From: Actinomycetes bacterium
GTDB lineage: Bacteria > Actinomycetota > Thermoleophilia > UBA2241
Length of the DNA stretch: 35,484 nt
Direction of reading: 5' to 3'
Assembly (NCBI GenBank): GCA_029547745.1
Contig: JAKPOQ010000025.1
Coordinates: 1-35,484 of the forward strand
Shown here: positions 7,839 to 15,224 of the stretch, one piece after another
Layout: the number at the start of each line of letters is the position of its first letter
Position numbering within the stretch: position 1 is the stretch's first letter
Made by a program: the position numbers and the translations under genes
Notes under the pieces: generated by a model
Told to the model about the DNA's origin: nothing
The model's database searches: none
The model's input: the letters and a program-made list of their open reading frames with translations, nothing else

Positions 7839-9104
7839 TCATGTCACCAGTGGCCCCAGGAGGAGGAGGACGCTCATCGCGATCAAGACGAGGGAGAACG
7901 CCCAGGCGATCGCGTTGTACGCCGGCCCGTTCACGTGTTCTCCCATCACCTGGCGGTCGTTCACGATCTTGAGGACGTAGATGAGGATGATCGGCAGCAG
8001 CACTCCGTTCACGTCCTGCGAGAGAATCATCACCTTGACGAGCGGCAGGCCGGGGATCATGGCGACGAGGGCCGGTACGAGGACGAAGAAAGTCAGCAGG
8101 CCGTGGAACACCGGGGCCTCGGACATCTCCCGGTCCAGCCCGGCCTCGAAGCCGAACGCCTCACAGATCGCATAGGCGGTCGTCAGCGGAAGGATGGCGG
8201 CGCCGAGGATCGACACGGTGAGCAGGCCGACGCCGAAGAGCACGTAGGCGAGTTGACCGGCGATCGGTTCCAGCGCCCGGGCCGCGTCCTGGGCCGTCTC
8301 GACGACGATGCCTTGCCTGAAGAGCGTCGCCGCGCAGGCGACGACGATGAACAGGTCGATGACGTCGGTGAAGACGGCCCCTGTGTAGACCTCCATCCGC
8401 GTGTACCTGTAGTCACGGAGGCTGACATGCTTGTCCACGACGTAGGCCTGGATGAAGAACTGCCCCCACGGGGTGATCGTCGTCCCGATGGCGGCGACCG
8501 CGGTGAGAAGCCAGAGGCCGGAAGCGCTGGCCGTGGGCACGAAGGCGCCACGAAGGACGGCATGCCAGTCAGGGCGGGCGATGACCCCGGCGACGATGTA
8601 GGCGACGTAGATCGTGGTCAGGAAGAGGAAGACACGTTCGACCCGGCGGTACGAGCCGCGCGTGATGAGAAGCCACACGCCGCCGGCGACCGGCGGCACC
8701 GCGGCCCAGGCCGGCACATGTGCCAGCCCGAAGGCCGCGGCGACGCCGGAGAACTCGGCGACCGTGGTGCCGAAGTTCGCGACCAGCAGGGCGAGCATGG
8801 CGAACGCCATGACCCGCAGGCTGAAGCGTTCGCGGATGAGCGCGGCGAGCCCTTTGCCCGTGACCACCCCCATGCGGGCGCCCATCTCCTGGGTGACGGC
8901 GAGGATGGGCGTGATCACCAACAGCAGCCACAGCAGGCTGTACCCGTACCTCGCGCCGATCACGGACCAGGTCGTGATGCCCCCGGCGTCGTTGTCGGCG
9001 GCGGCGGCGATGAGGCCGGGCCCTACCGTGGCGAAGATGATCGCCAGGCGCGAACGCCCGACGCGGGGCCCGACTTGGGCGTCTAGCCTGCGCTGCCGCG
9101 CCAT
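7839..9104 (-). CDS. NRAMP-family divalent cation transporter, probably Mg2+-type (NRMT-like)
   Basis: A 421-residue, eleven- to twelve-helix protein of the NRAMP fold. The canonical TM1 motif DPGN is replaced by DAGG (residues 39-42, in AAAADNDAGGITTW), and the TM6 MPH motif is replaced by TPW (211-213, in IGTTITPWGQFF). In classical Mn/Fe NRAMPs the Met selects against Mg2+ and Ca2+. Its loss, together with an upstream M-box and a co-transcribed MgtE-like regulator, argues for Mg2+ transport, as described for NRAMP-related Mg transporters. The start at 9104 is chosen because MARQRRLD has GGAGG eight bases upstream; the frame is open to 9179 but that overlaps the preceding gene. It lies ten bases after the PRC/MgtE_N/CBS gene. 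Confidence 0.85.
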   Translation of the reverse strand: MARQRRLDAQVGPRVGRSRLAIIFATVGPGLIAAAADNDAGGITTWSVIGARYGYSLLWLLLVITPILAVTQEMGARMGVVTGKGLAALIRERFSLRVMAFAMLALLVANFGTTVAEFSGVAAAFGLAHVPAWAAVPPVAGGVWLLITRGSYRRVERVFLFLTTIYVAYIVAGVIARPDWHAVLRGAFVPTASASGLWLLTAVAAIGTTITPWGQFFIQAYVVDKHVSLRDYRYTRMEVYTGAVFTDVIDLFIVVACAATLFRQGIVVETAQDAARALEPIAGQLAYVLFGVGLLTVSILGAAILPLTTAYAICEAFGFEAGLDREMSEAPVFHGLLTFFVLVPALVAMIPGLPLVKVMILSQDVNGVLLPIILIYVLKIVNDRQVMGEHVNGPAYNAIAWAFSLVLIAMSVLLLLGPLVT

Positions 9105-9114
9105 CGAGGCCTCC

Positions 9115-10365
9115 TCAACGGAAGATCCTCGGCAGGCGATTCTTCCATGCCGGCGGCAGCACCAGATCGATGGCGTCATCGACGGTGATGATGCCGTGCA
9201 GCCGGCCGTCCTCGTCGACGACGGGCAGGGCGAGAAGGTTGTACTTGGCGATGAGCTGGGTGATCTCCTCGCGGCTCGCGTCGGTGCGGACCGCGATCGG
9301 GTTCCCGGTCATGAAGTCGCGTACCTTGCGCTCCGGCGGGGTCATCAGCAGCTCGCGCAGCGAGAAGACGCCGCGCAGCTTGCGGGAGCGGTCGAGTACG
9401 TAGATGTAGTAGAGGGTCTCGACCTCTTCGTTCTGCCGCCGCAGGCTCTCGAGGGCCTCGGCCGCCGTGGCGTCCGGTCTCACCCAGGCGAAGTCCGGGG
9501 TCATGATGCCGCCGGCCGAGTCCTCGGGATAGCTGAGGAGCTCGCGCATGTCGTCGGCGTCGTCCTTCTCCATCAGCGCGAGCAGATGGGCGCGACGGTC
9601 GTCGGGCAGAGCGGCGAGGAGGTCCGCGGCGTCGTCCGGCGACATCTCCTCGAGGAGTTCGCTGGCCTTCTCGTCGGGCATGTCGACAAGCAGCGCCGCC
9701 TGGAAGGACGGGTGCATCTCCTCGAAGGTGTCGGCGGCGACCTCATCGTCGAGGGCGTCGAGGACAGCGGCGCGCTCGTCAGGCGAGAGCTCGTAGACGA
9801 GGTCGGCGATGTCGGCGGGGTGAAGGAGCTCGAGCTTGGTGCGCGGCACGGCGAGGCGGACCCAGCTCTCGTCGGTCTGCGAGAGGTCGACCTGGCGCCA
9901 GTCGATCAGGCGCGGGCGGGGCTTCTGTCGTCCCATGCTCAGACGCTCGCTCACGCGGCCGAGGCCGATGCGCCGCAGGATCGCGCTGCTCGACACGTCG
10001 ACGGCGGCGACGCGCACGTCCTCCCCCGTACGGACGAGCTGGATGTCGTTGACGCGGATGACCTTGCGGCCCTCGGTGTCGACGAGTTGCTTGTCGAGGA
10101 AGGCCGTGGCGAGCAGGCGCTCGTCGGGCTCAAGCTCGCGCTCGGTCAGCGTGTTGCCGGCGACGCGCAGCAGGGTGCCTGACTCCTCGAAGCTCGAAAC
10201 GACGTCCCAGGAGGCGAGGACGAGCTTGCCTCGGCGTCTGACCGTCAGCGCCGTGACACGCGGATAGACTGGTCGGGTCGTCACGACGATGTCGTAGAGC
10301 CTGCCGACCGTCTTGTCTTCGACGTCCTTGACTCTGCTGCCGAGCAGCTTGCTGAGGAAGAACAA
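9115..10365 (-). CDS. Soluble PRC-barrel / MgtE_N / CBS-pair protein (Mg2+ sensor-like)
   Basis: A 416-residue cytosolic protein with no membrane span. In order it shows PRC-barrel-like segments (about 1-80 and 85-150), an MgtE intracellular N-domain (about 175-285, rich in acidic and helical repeats such as LHPADIADLVYELSPDERAA), and two CBS domains (about 285-415) beginning with the MgtE signature YPEDSAGGIMTPDF. MgtE normally continues into a five-helix Mg2+ channel; here the protein ends at the second CBS domain, and the next gene supplies an NRAMP pore. Start: TTG at 10365 has a perfect AAGGAGG eight bases upstream; the longer frame to 10548 runs through the riboswitch leader and is rejected. 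Likely role: Mg2+-sensing gate or partner of the NRAMP protein. Confidence 0.85.
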   Translation of the reverse strand: MFFLSKLLGSRVKDVEDKTVGRLYDIVVTTRPVYPRVTALTVRRRGKLVLASWDVVSSFEESGTLLRVAGNTLTERELEPDERLLATAFLDKQLVDTEGRKVIRVNDIQLVRTGEDVRVAAVDVSSSAILRRIGLGRVSERLSMGRQKPRPRLIDWRQVDLSQTDESWVRLAVPRTKLELLHPADIADLVYELSPDERAAVLDALDDEVAADTFEEMHPSFQAALLVDMPDEKASELLEEMSPDDAADLLAALPDDRRAHLLALMEKDDADDMRELLSYPEDSAGGIMTPDFAWVRPDATAAEALESLRRQNEEVETLYYIYVLDRSRKLRGVFSLRELLMTPPERKVRDFMTGNPIAVRTDASREEITQLIAKYNLLALPVVDEDGRLHGIITVDDAIDLVLPPAWKNRLPRIFR

Positions 10366-10390
10366 CCGTCCCACCTCCTTTCGTCTGCGT

Positions 10391-10423
10391 GGCGGCCGCA
10401 CGATCGAAGGTCGTGCGGCCGCC
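10391..10423 (-). promoter_or_regulatory. Strong hairpin in the expression platform of the M-box leader
   Basis: A perfect 13-bp stem, GGCGGCCGCACGA (10391-10403) with its complement (10411-10423) and a 7-base loop. It lies between the aptamer and the Shine-Dalgarno sequence (10374-10380) of the downstream gene. A second 9-bp hairpin with a four-base loop lies at 10436-10457. There is no U-tract, so whether it terminates transcription or only insulates the ribosome-binding site is uncertain. Confidence 0.55.
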
Positions 10424-10487
10424 ATTAACGACCACGAGCCTTCCTCGCGGAAGGCTCCGGGCGCGCCGCAGGCTTGGGCGATCCTCA

Positions 10488-10642
10488 CTCGTCCACAAGC
10501 TTTAGCACAGCACACCGTAGAGGGCGGAGCCTCAGCCGTTTTGGGCAAAACCTTGAGCCGGTAGTGCCTGTCCTACCCGTCGGCGTCTCTCGACGTTTCC
10601 GGGCAACGGCCTCTATGTGTGCCGGAGCCTCACCTAACGAGG
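10488..10642 (-). promoter_or_regulatory. M-box (ykoK) magnesium riboswitch aptamer
   Basis: Reading the minus strand, the conserved M-box blocks occur in order. The 5' block GTTAGGTGAGGCTCC is at 10638-10624. The GTCGAGAGACGCC loop core is at 10594-10582, followed by a GACGGGT segment. The 3' block TGCTAAAGC is at 10507-10499. The closing stem pairs CTCGT near 10641 with ACGAG at 10492-10488. The leader lies immediately upstream of the MgtE-like/NRAMP operon. M-box RNAs are known to sense Mg2+ and shut off Mg2+ transporter genes when Mg2+ is high. Confidence 0.93.
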
Positions 10643-10668
10643 ATGGCGCCATGGTGTGACGCGCCCGA

Positions 10669-10698
10669 AACGTACTCCCGCCGTGAGCCAGGTGTCAA
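10669..10698 (-). promoter_or_regulatory. Promoter of the M-box/MgtE-like/NRAMP operon
   Basis: On the minus strand TTGACA (10698-10693) is separated by 18 bases from TACGTT (10674-10669). The predicted transcription start, near 10662, leaves about 20 bases before the first M-box stem. This is the only consensus -35 in the divergent region. Confidence 0.75.
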
Positions 10699-10705
10699 GG
10701 CGGGC

Positions 10706-10784
10706 GGCAGGGCGGCACTGCGGCGGGTGGCCCGGCGGGCGAGGCGGCCTCTCGCCCGCCGCCCTGCCGCAGTGCCGCCCTGCC
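10706..10784. repeat. Long nested inverted repeat between divergent promoters
   Basis: Outer arms of 19 bases (10706-10724 and 10766-10784) are perfectly complementary. Inner arms of 11 bases (10733-10743 and 10751-10761) pair as well, around a 7-base loop. It sits between the minus-strand TTGACA and the plus-strand TATAAT, upstream of both transcription starts. It is therefore not a terminator for either leader; it may be a DNA-level boundary or a degenerate palindromic repeat. Confidence 0.8.
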
Positions 10785-10800
10785 CCGCTTCCCCCGGTGC

Positions 10801-10806
10801 TATAAT
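10801..10806 (+). promoter_or_regulatory. -10 box TATAAT for the PfkB kinase gene
   Basis: A perfect TATAAT hexamer, with a predicted transcription start near 10813 and a leader of about 70 bases. The -35 position falls in the right arm of the long inverted repeat and does not resemble TTGACA. Confidence 0.65.
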
Positions 10807-10881
10807 CTGGGCCGCACACGGGCCGGCGCGGGGTCATGAGGCGCCGGCTTCATCATGCAGAGTCGACGACGGGACCGCTGC

Positions 10882-11841
10882 GTGATCATCACCGTCACAC
10901 CGAACGCCGCCATCGACAAGACACTCACCGTCCCGAACTTCCAGACGGGGTTCCGACATCGCGCCAGCGACAGCCTCACGCTGCCCGGCGGCAAGGGCAT
11001 CAACGTCGCCCGGGCGCTCAAGTCGCTGGGGCAACCCGTGGTCGTCACTGGTCTCGTGGGCGGCCGTGCCGGGCAGCAGATCGTCGAGGGCCTGGCGCGC
11101 GAGGACATCCTCAGCGACATCGTGCGCATCTCCGGCGAGTCCAGGACCTCGACCGTGGTCATCGACCCGACGACGATGTCGCAGACCGAGGTCATCGAGT
11201 ACGGACCGGCCGTCACTTCTCAGGAGCTCGACGGGTTGCTGGCTAAGATCGAGTATCTGGCCAAGGGCGCATCCGTGGTCGTCCTGGCCGGTTCGCTGCC
11301 GCGGAAGGTGCCCGACGACTTCTACGCCGTCGTCATGCAACGTCTGCGGCGCACCCACTGCTACCTCGTCCTCGACAGCTACGGCGAGCCCCTGCGGCTG
11401 GGCGTCCGCGCCCGTCCTCATCTGGTCACGCCGAACTTGCGTGAGGCCGAGGATCTCGTCGGTCACGAGTTCAACGACGAGCAGGACGTCGTCGACGCGA
11501 CCGCGGCCATCAGCGACCTCGGGGCGCGCAACGTCGTCATCAAGACGTCGCTCGGCTGCGTGGCGCGGTTCACGCGCGGCCGACGCTCGCATGTCTACCG
11601 GGCGCGGATCACCGAGCTCGAGACGATCGTCAGCACGGTGGGTTCCGGCGACGCCTTCCTCGCCGGCTTCCTCGATGCGCGCGTGTCGCGGCGCGACCTG
11701 CCGGACTGTCTGCGCGCCGCGCTCGCCGCCGGCGCCGCGAACACGCAGTTCTCGGGCGCCGGCCTGCTCGACGCCGAGCAGGCGCGGCGGCTCTTCGAGA
11801 CGACGGAGGTCGTCGAGCTCGAGCGCGCCGCGCGGCATTGA
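10882..11841 (+). CDS. PfkB-family hexose-phosphate kinase (1-phosphofructokinase-like)
   Basis: A 319-residue ribokinase-fold sugar kinase most like the FruK/LacC group, which phosphorylates fructose-1-phosphate or tagatose-6-phosphate. Motifs: N-terminal IITVTPNAAIDKTL, GGKGINVARALKSLG (PfkB signature 1), VLAGSLPRKVPDDFY, TPNLREAEDLVG, IKTSLGC, and VGSGDAFLAGFLDA (signature 2, with the catalytic Asp in GDAF). The GTG at 10882 is preferred because homologues begin exactly here and GGGA lies seven bases upstream; an in-frame ATG at 10855 would add nine basic residues. No phosphotransferase-system genes are adjacent, so the substrate could equally be fructose-6-phosphate. Confidence 0.85.
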   Translation: MIITVTPNAAIDKTLTVPNFQTGFRHRASDSLTLPGGKGINVARALKSLGQPVVVTGLVGGRAGQQIVEGLAREDILSDIVRISGESRTSTVVIDPTTMSQTEVIEYGPAVTSQELDGLLAKIEYLAKGASVVVLAGSLPRKVPDDFYAVVMQRLRRTHCYLVLDSYGEPLRLGVRARPHLVTPNLREAEDLVGHEFNDEQDVVDATAAISDLGARNVVIKTSLGCVARFTRGRRSHVYRARITELETIVSTVGSGDAFLAGFLDARVSRRDLPDCLRAALAAGAANTQFSGAGLLDAEQARRLFETTEVVELERAARH

Positions 11842-11942
11842 CCGGCGGCGCGGCGCGCCGGCGTGAGGCTTGGCCCAGAGGGCCTGCGCCGGCACCTTTC
11901 TGCGCGTGACGGCGCCGCCAGTACGTGACGGCGGACATCATG

Positions 11943-11972
11943 TTGACCCACCCTTGGGACCGCTGGTAGCAT
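11943..11972 (+). promoter_or_regulatory. Promoter for guaB3-guaA
   Basis: TTGACC (11943-11948), an 18-base spacer and TAGCAT (11967-11972) give a predicted start near 11979. The resulting leader of about 119 bases contains a terminator-like hairpin before the guaB3 ribosome-binding site. Confidence 0.6.
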
Positions 11973-12030
11973 CGGGTGAACTTGAGACGACACGCCGCAG
12001 ACGTCCCTCGACGCAGATCACACGCCATCG

Positions 12031-12065
12031 AGACCCCGGCACGGCCGTGCCCGGGTCTTTTGTTT
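12031..12065 (+). terminator. Intrinsic terminator / possible attenuator in guaB3 leader
   Basis: AGACCCCGGCAC (12031-12042) pairs with GTGCCCGGGTCT (12047-12058) with one mismatch and a GGCC loop, and is followed by TTTTGTTT. It could end pfkB-family read-through. Because it lies downstream of the guaB3 promoter and only about 30 bases before the ATG, it should also attenuate guaB3-guaA transcription. Confidence 0.75.
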
Positions 12066-12097
12066 ACCTTCGCACTCGGCCCACGGAGGAGGACCGC

Positions 12098-13255
12098 ATG
12101 GACGTAGAGATCGGGCGCGGCAAGAAGGGCCGGCGCGCGTACGGCTTCGACGACATCGCCATCGTCCCCAGCCGGCGGACGCGCGACGTCGACGACGTCG
12201 ACATCACCTGGAAGCTCGGGCCGCACACACTGCGTATCCCGTGCCTCGCGTCGGCCATGGACGGCGTCGTCAGTCCGTCGTTCGCGATCACCATGGGGCG
12301 GCTCGGCGGCCTCGCCGTCCTCAACCTCGAGGGTCTGTGGACACGCTACGAGGACGCCGACGAGCAGCTCGAGCGTATCGCCTCGCTGCCCAAAGAGACC
12401 GCCACGCGCACCATGCAGGAGATCTACAGGGAGCCGGTGAAGGCCGAGCTCGTCGCCCGTCGGGTCGAGGAGATCAAGGACGGCGGGGTCCTCGCCGCCG
12501 CCTCGCTCACGCCGCAGCGTGTCGCCGAGTACTACAAGGTCGCGCTCGAGGCCGGCCTCGACGTGCTCGTCGTCCAGGGCACGGTCGTGTCGGCCGAGCA
12601 CGTGTCGAGCAAGGCCGAGTCGCTCGACCTCAAGAAGTTCATCGCCGACTGTCCGGTCCCGGTGATCGTCGGCGGGGTCGCCTCGTACGCGACGACCCTG
12701 CACCTCATGCGCACCGGCGCCGTCGGCGTGCTCGTCGGCGTCGGGCCGGGCCACGCCTGCACGACGCGCGGCGTGCTCGGCATCGGTGTGCCGCAGGCGA
12801 CGGCCATCGCCGACGCCTCTGCCGCGCGTATCCAGCACCTGCTCGAGACCGGCCAGTACTGCAACGTCATCGCTGACGGCGGCATGCGCACCGGCGGCGA
12901 CGTCGCCAAGGCGGTCGCCCTCGGCGCCGACGCGGTCATGATCGGTTCGCCGCTGGCCAGCGCCGCGGAGGCCCCCGGCCGCGGCTACCACTGGGGCATG
13001 GCGACCTTCCATCCCGAGTTGCCGCGCGGGACGCGCGTCAAGGCCGGCACCAAGGGGACGCTCGAAGAGATCCTCGTCGGCCCTGCCCACGAGAACGACG
13101 GCACGCTCAATCTGTTCGGCGCGCTGAGGACCTCGATGGCGACCTGCGGCTACGAGACCTTGCAGGCCTTCCAGAAGGCTGAGGTCATGGTGGCGCCGGC
13201 CCTGATGACCGAGGGCAAGAAGCTGCAGAGGGAGCAGGATGTCGGAATGGGCTGA
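12098..13255 (+). CDS. GuaB3-type IMP dehydrogenase/GMP reductase family protein
   Basis: A 385-residue (beta/alpha)8 protein of the IMPDH/GMPR superfamily without CBS domains, matching the GuaB3 group found in actinobacteria and cyanobacteria. Motifs: N-terminal [19 protein letters not shown], the AMDGVVSP loop, [20 protein letters not shown] with the catalytic Cys (the position of GSICTTR in IMPDH), [30 protein letters not shown] (phosphate site) and a C-terminal [13 protein letters not shown] block. GuaB3 members have been reported as GMP reductases, so this may recycle GMP to IMP rather than make XMP. ATG 12098 has GGAGGAGG (12085-12092) five bases upstream. Its 3' end overlaps guaA by 17 bases. 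Confidence 0.9.
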   Translation: MDVEIGRGKKGRRAYGFDDIAIVPSRRTRDVDDVDITWKLGPHTLRIPCLASAMDGVVSPSFAITMGRLGGLAVLNLEGLWTRYEDADEQLERIASLPKETATRTMQEIYREPVKAELVARRVEEIKDGGVLAAASLTPQRVAEYYKVALEAGLDVLVVQGTVVSAEHVSSKAESLDLKKFIADCPVPVIVGGVASYATTLHLMRTGAVGVLVGVGPGHACTTRGVLGIGVPQATAIADASAARIQHLLETGQYCNVIADGGMRTGGDVAKAVALGADAVMIGSPLASAAEAPGRGYHWGMATFHPELPRGTRVKAGTKGTLEEILVGPAHENDGTLNLFGALRTSMATCGYETLQAFQKAEVMVAPALMTEGKKLQREQDVGMG

Positions 13256-14825
13256 GCCCGGATCGGCGGCGTCACCTGCGGAAGAGGACGGCGGCTTCGA
13301 CACCGTCCTCGTCCTCGACTTCGGGGCGCAGTATGGTCAGCTCATCGCCCGACGGGTGCGCGAGTGCCGCGTCTACTCGGAGCTCGTCCCGCACGACCTC
13401 CCCGTCGAGGAGATCGCTGCCCGCAGGCCCAAGGGGCTGATCTTCAGCGGCGGCCCCATGAGCGTCTACGTCGACGGGGCGCCGCGTCCCGACCCCCGTC
13501 TGTACGACCTCGGCATCCCGATCCTCGGCATCTGCTACGGCGCCCAGCTCATGGCTCTGCAACTGGGTGGGACGGTGGCGAAGACGGGCGTCCGCGAGTT
13601 CGGCAAGACGACCCTGCGCGTGACGAGCAACGGCCTGCTCCTCGACGGCCTCGCCGGCGAGGAGCAGTGTTGGATGAGTCACGGCGACGCGATCGCGGCC
13701 GCCCCCGAGGGGTTCAGCACCCTTGCGGCCACCGACCGCGCCCCCGTCGCCGCCATGGAGGACCGCGAGCGCGGGTTCTACGCCGTCCAGTTCCACCCCG
13801 AGGTCGTGCACACGCCGCGCGGGATCGACGTCCTCAAGAACTTCCTCTACGAGGCCTGCGACTGCACGCCGAACTGGACTCCGGCTTCGATCATCGAAGA
13901 GCAGGTGCGTCGCATCCGCGAACAGGTGGGGCTGACCGACAAGGCGATCCTCGGCCTCTCGGGCGGCGTCGATTCGACGGTCGCCGCCGTGCTCGTCCAC
14001 AAGGCCATCGGCGAGCGGCTCACCTGCGTCTTCGTCGACCAGGGGATGATGCGCTGGAAAGAGGCCGAGAACGTGATCGAGATGTTCACGCGACACCTCG
14101 GCATCCCGCTGGTCGCGATCGACGCCAAGCAGCGGTTCCTCGACAAGCTGGTCGGGGTCACCGACCCGGAGCAGAAGCGCAAGATCATCGGCGAGGAGTT
14201 CATCCGCTGCTTCGAGGAGGAGGCGCGCAAGCACAGCGACGCCAGGTTCCTCGTCCAGGGCACGCTCTACAGCGACGTGATCGAGAGCGGGACGCGGCAG
14301 GCCGCCAAGATCAAGAGCCACCATAACGTCGGCGGCCTGCCCGAGAAGATGGGCTTCGAGCTCGTCGAGCCGCTGCGCCTTCTGTTCAAGGACGAGGTCC
14401 GCGCCATCGGCGAAGAGCTGGGGCTGCCGGAGCGCATCGTGTGGCGGCAGCCCTTCCCGGGCCCGGGGCTGGGCATCCGCATCATCGGCGAGATCACGGC
14501 CGAGCGTGTCGACATCCTTCAGCGCGCCGACGCGATCCTGCAGGACGAGGTCAAGAAGGCCGGGCTCTACCGCGAGCTCTGGCAGTGCTTCGCCATCCTG
14601 CCCGTGATCCGCAGCGTCGGGGTGCAGGGCGATGAGCGTACCTACGCGTACCCCATCGCCATCCGCGCCGTGACGAGCGACGACGCCATGACGGCCGACT
14701 GGGCGCGCCTGCCCTACGACCTGCTCGAGAAGGTCTCCTCGCGCATCATCAACGAGGTACCCGAGGTCAACCGGGTGGTGTACGACATCTCGAGCAAGCC
14801 GCCGAGCACGATCGAGTGGGAGTGA
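13239..14825 (+). CDS. guaA: GMP synthase (glutamine-hydrolysing)
   Basis: Converts XMP to GMP with glutamine and ATP. Of 528 residues, the first half is a class I glutamine amidotransferase with nucleophile Cys99 (GICYGAQ) and the His186/Glu188 pair (FHPEVVHT). The second half is the ATP-pyrophosphatase domain with the P-loop [19 protein letters not shown], followed by the dimerisation domain with [18 protein letters not shown] and the invariant C-terminus PPSTIEWE. One small variation: the usual Met after the nucleophile Gly (CYGMQ) is Ala. It starts inside the end of guaB3, giving translational coupling, so XMP-forming and GMP-forming steps share one transcript. Confidence 0.97.
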   Translation: MSEWAEPGSAASPAEEDGGFDTVLVLDFGAQYGQLIARRVRECRVYSELVPHDLPVEEIAARRPKGLIFSGGPMSVYVDGAPRPDPRLYDLGIPILGICYGAQLMALQLGGTVAKTGVREFGKTTLRVTSNGLLLDGLAGEEQCWMSHGDAIAAAPEGFSTLAATDRAPVAAMEDRERGFYAVQFHPEVVHTPRGIDVLKNFLYEACDCTPNWTPASIIEEQVRRIREQVGLTDKAILGLSGGVDSTVAAVLVHKAIGERLTCVFVDQGMMRWKEAENVIEMFTRHLGIPLVAIDAKQRFLDKLVGVTDPEQKRKIIGEEFIRCFEEEARKHSDARFLVQGTLYSDVIESGTRQAAKIKSHHNVGGLPEKMGFELVEPLRLLFKDEVRAIGEELGLPERIVWRQPFPGPGLGIRIIGEITAERVDILQRADAILQDEVKKAGLYRELWQCFAILPVIRSVGVQGDERTYAYPIAIRAVTSDDAMTADWARLPYDLLEKVSSRIINEVPEVNRVVYDISSKPPSTIEWE

Positions 14826-14882
14826 CCCGGTCCCAAGGTCGCGCGAGCGGAGCGGTCGCGGGGGCGCGGGCGGGGGAACGCT

Positions 14883-15224
14883 TCAGGGCGTGCGCCGTGC
14901 GCGGCGGGCGCGCAGCGCCTGGCGCACGGCGCGACCGGCCGAGAACGGGACGGTGACCGCCGGGCTCCCCGCGTAGGTGACCTCCAGGGGCCCGATGTGC
15001 GTCGTCTTCTCGGCCAGCGGTCGCCGGGGCAGCGCCGGGGCGCCGCCGAGCGGCAGGATGGCCTCGTCGCCCGGCCGGCGGCGCCCGAGCCACACGAAGA
15101 CCCTGGTCGGGCGCACGTCCACGCCGAAGAGCACGCCGACCTGAACAGCGAGGCGGCGTTCCGCGACGGCGTTCGGCGGCGCGGGAGGCGACTGCGGCCG
15201 TTCTTGCGGGCGGTCAGCGGGCAC
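14883..15224 (-). CDS. Unknown small protein
   Basis: I do not recognise this 113-residue product. It has a Pro/Arg-rich polar start, a central beta-like region (AVQVGVLFGVDVRPTRVFVWLG) and a very basic C-terminus (RAVRQALRARRARR). It begins at a GTG with GGGAGG seven bases upstream, and the first 11 bases overlap the membrane-protein gene in front of it, so the two are probably co-translated. The coding case rests on that overlap, the ribosome-binding site and a reading frame that stays open through GC-rich sequence. Confidence 0.55.
   Translation of the reverse strand: MPADRPQERPQSPPAPPNAVAERRLAVQVGVLFGVDVRPTRVFVWLGRRRPGDEAILPLGGAPALPRRPLAEKTTHIGPLEVTYAGSPAVTVPFSAGRAVRQALRARRARRTP

Noticed and set aside
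10366-10548. N-terminal extension of the MgtE-like protein to an ATG at 10548
   Set aside because: It would translate part of the M-box riboswitch; the AAGGAGG and TTG at 10365 give the conserved domain start.
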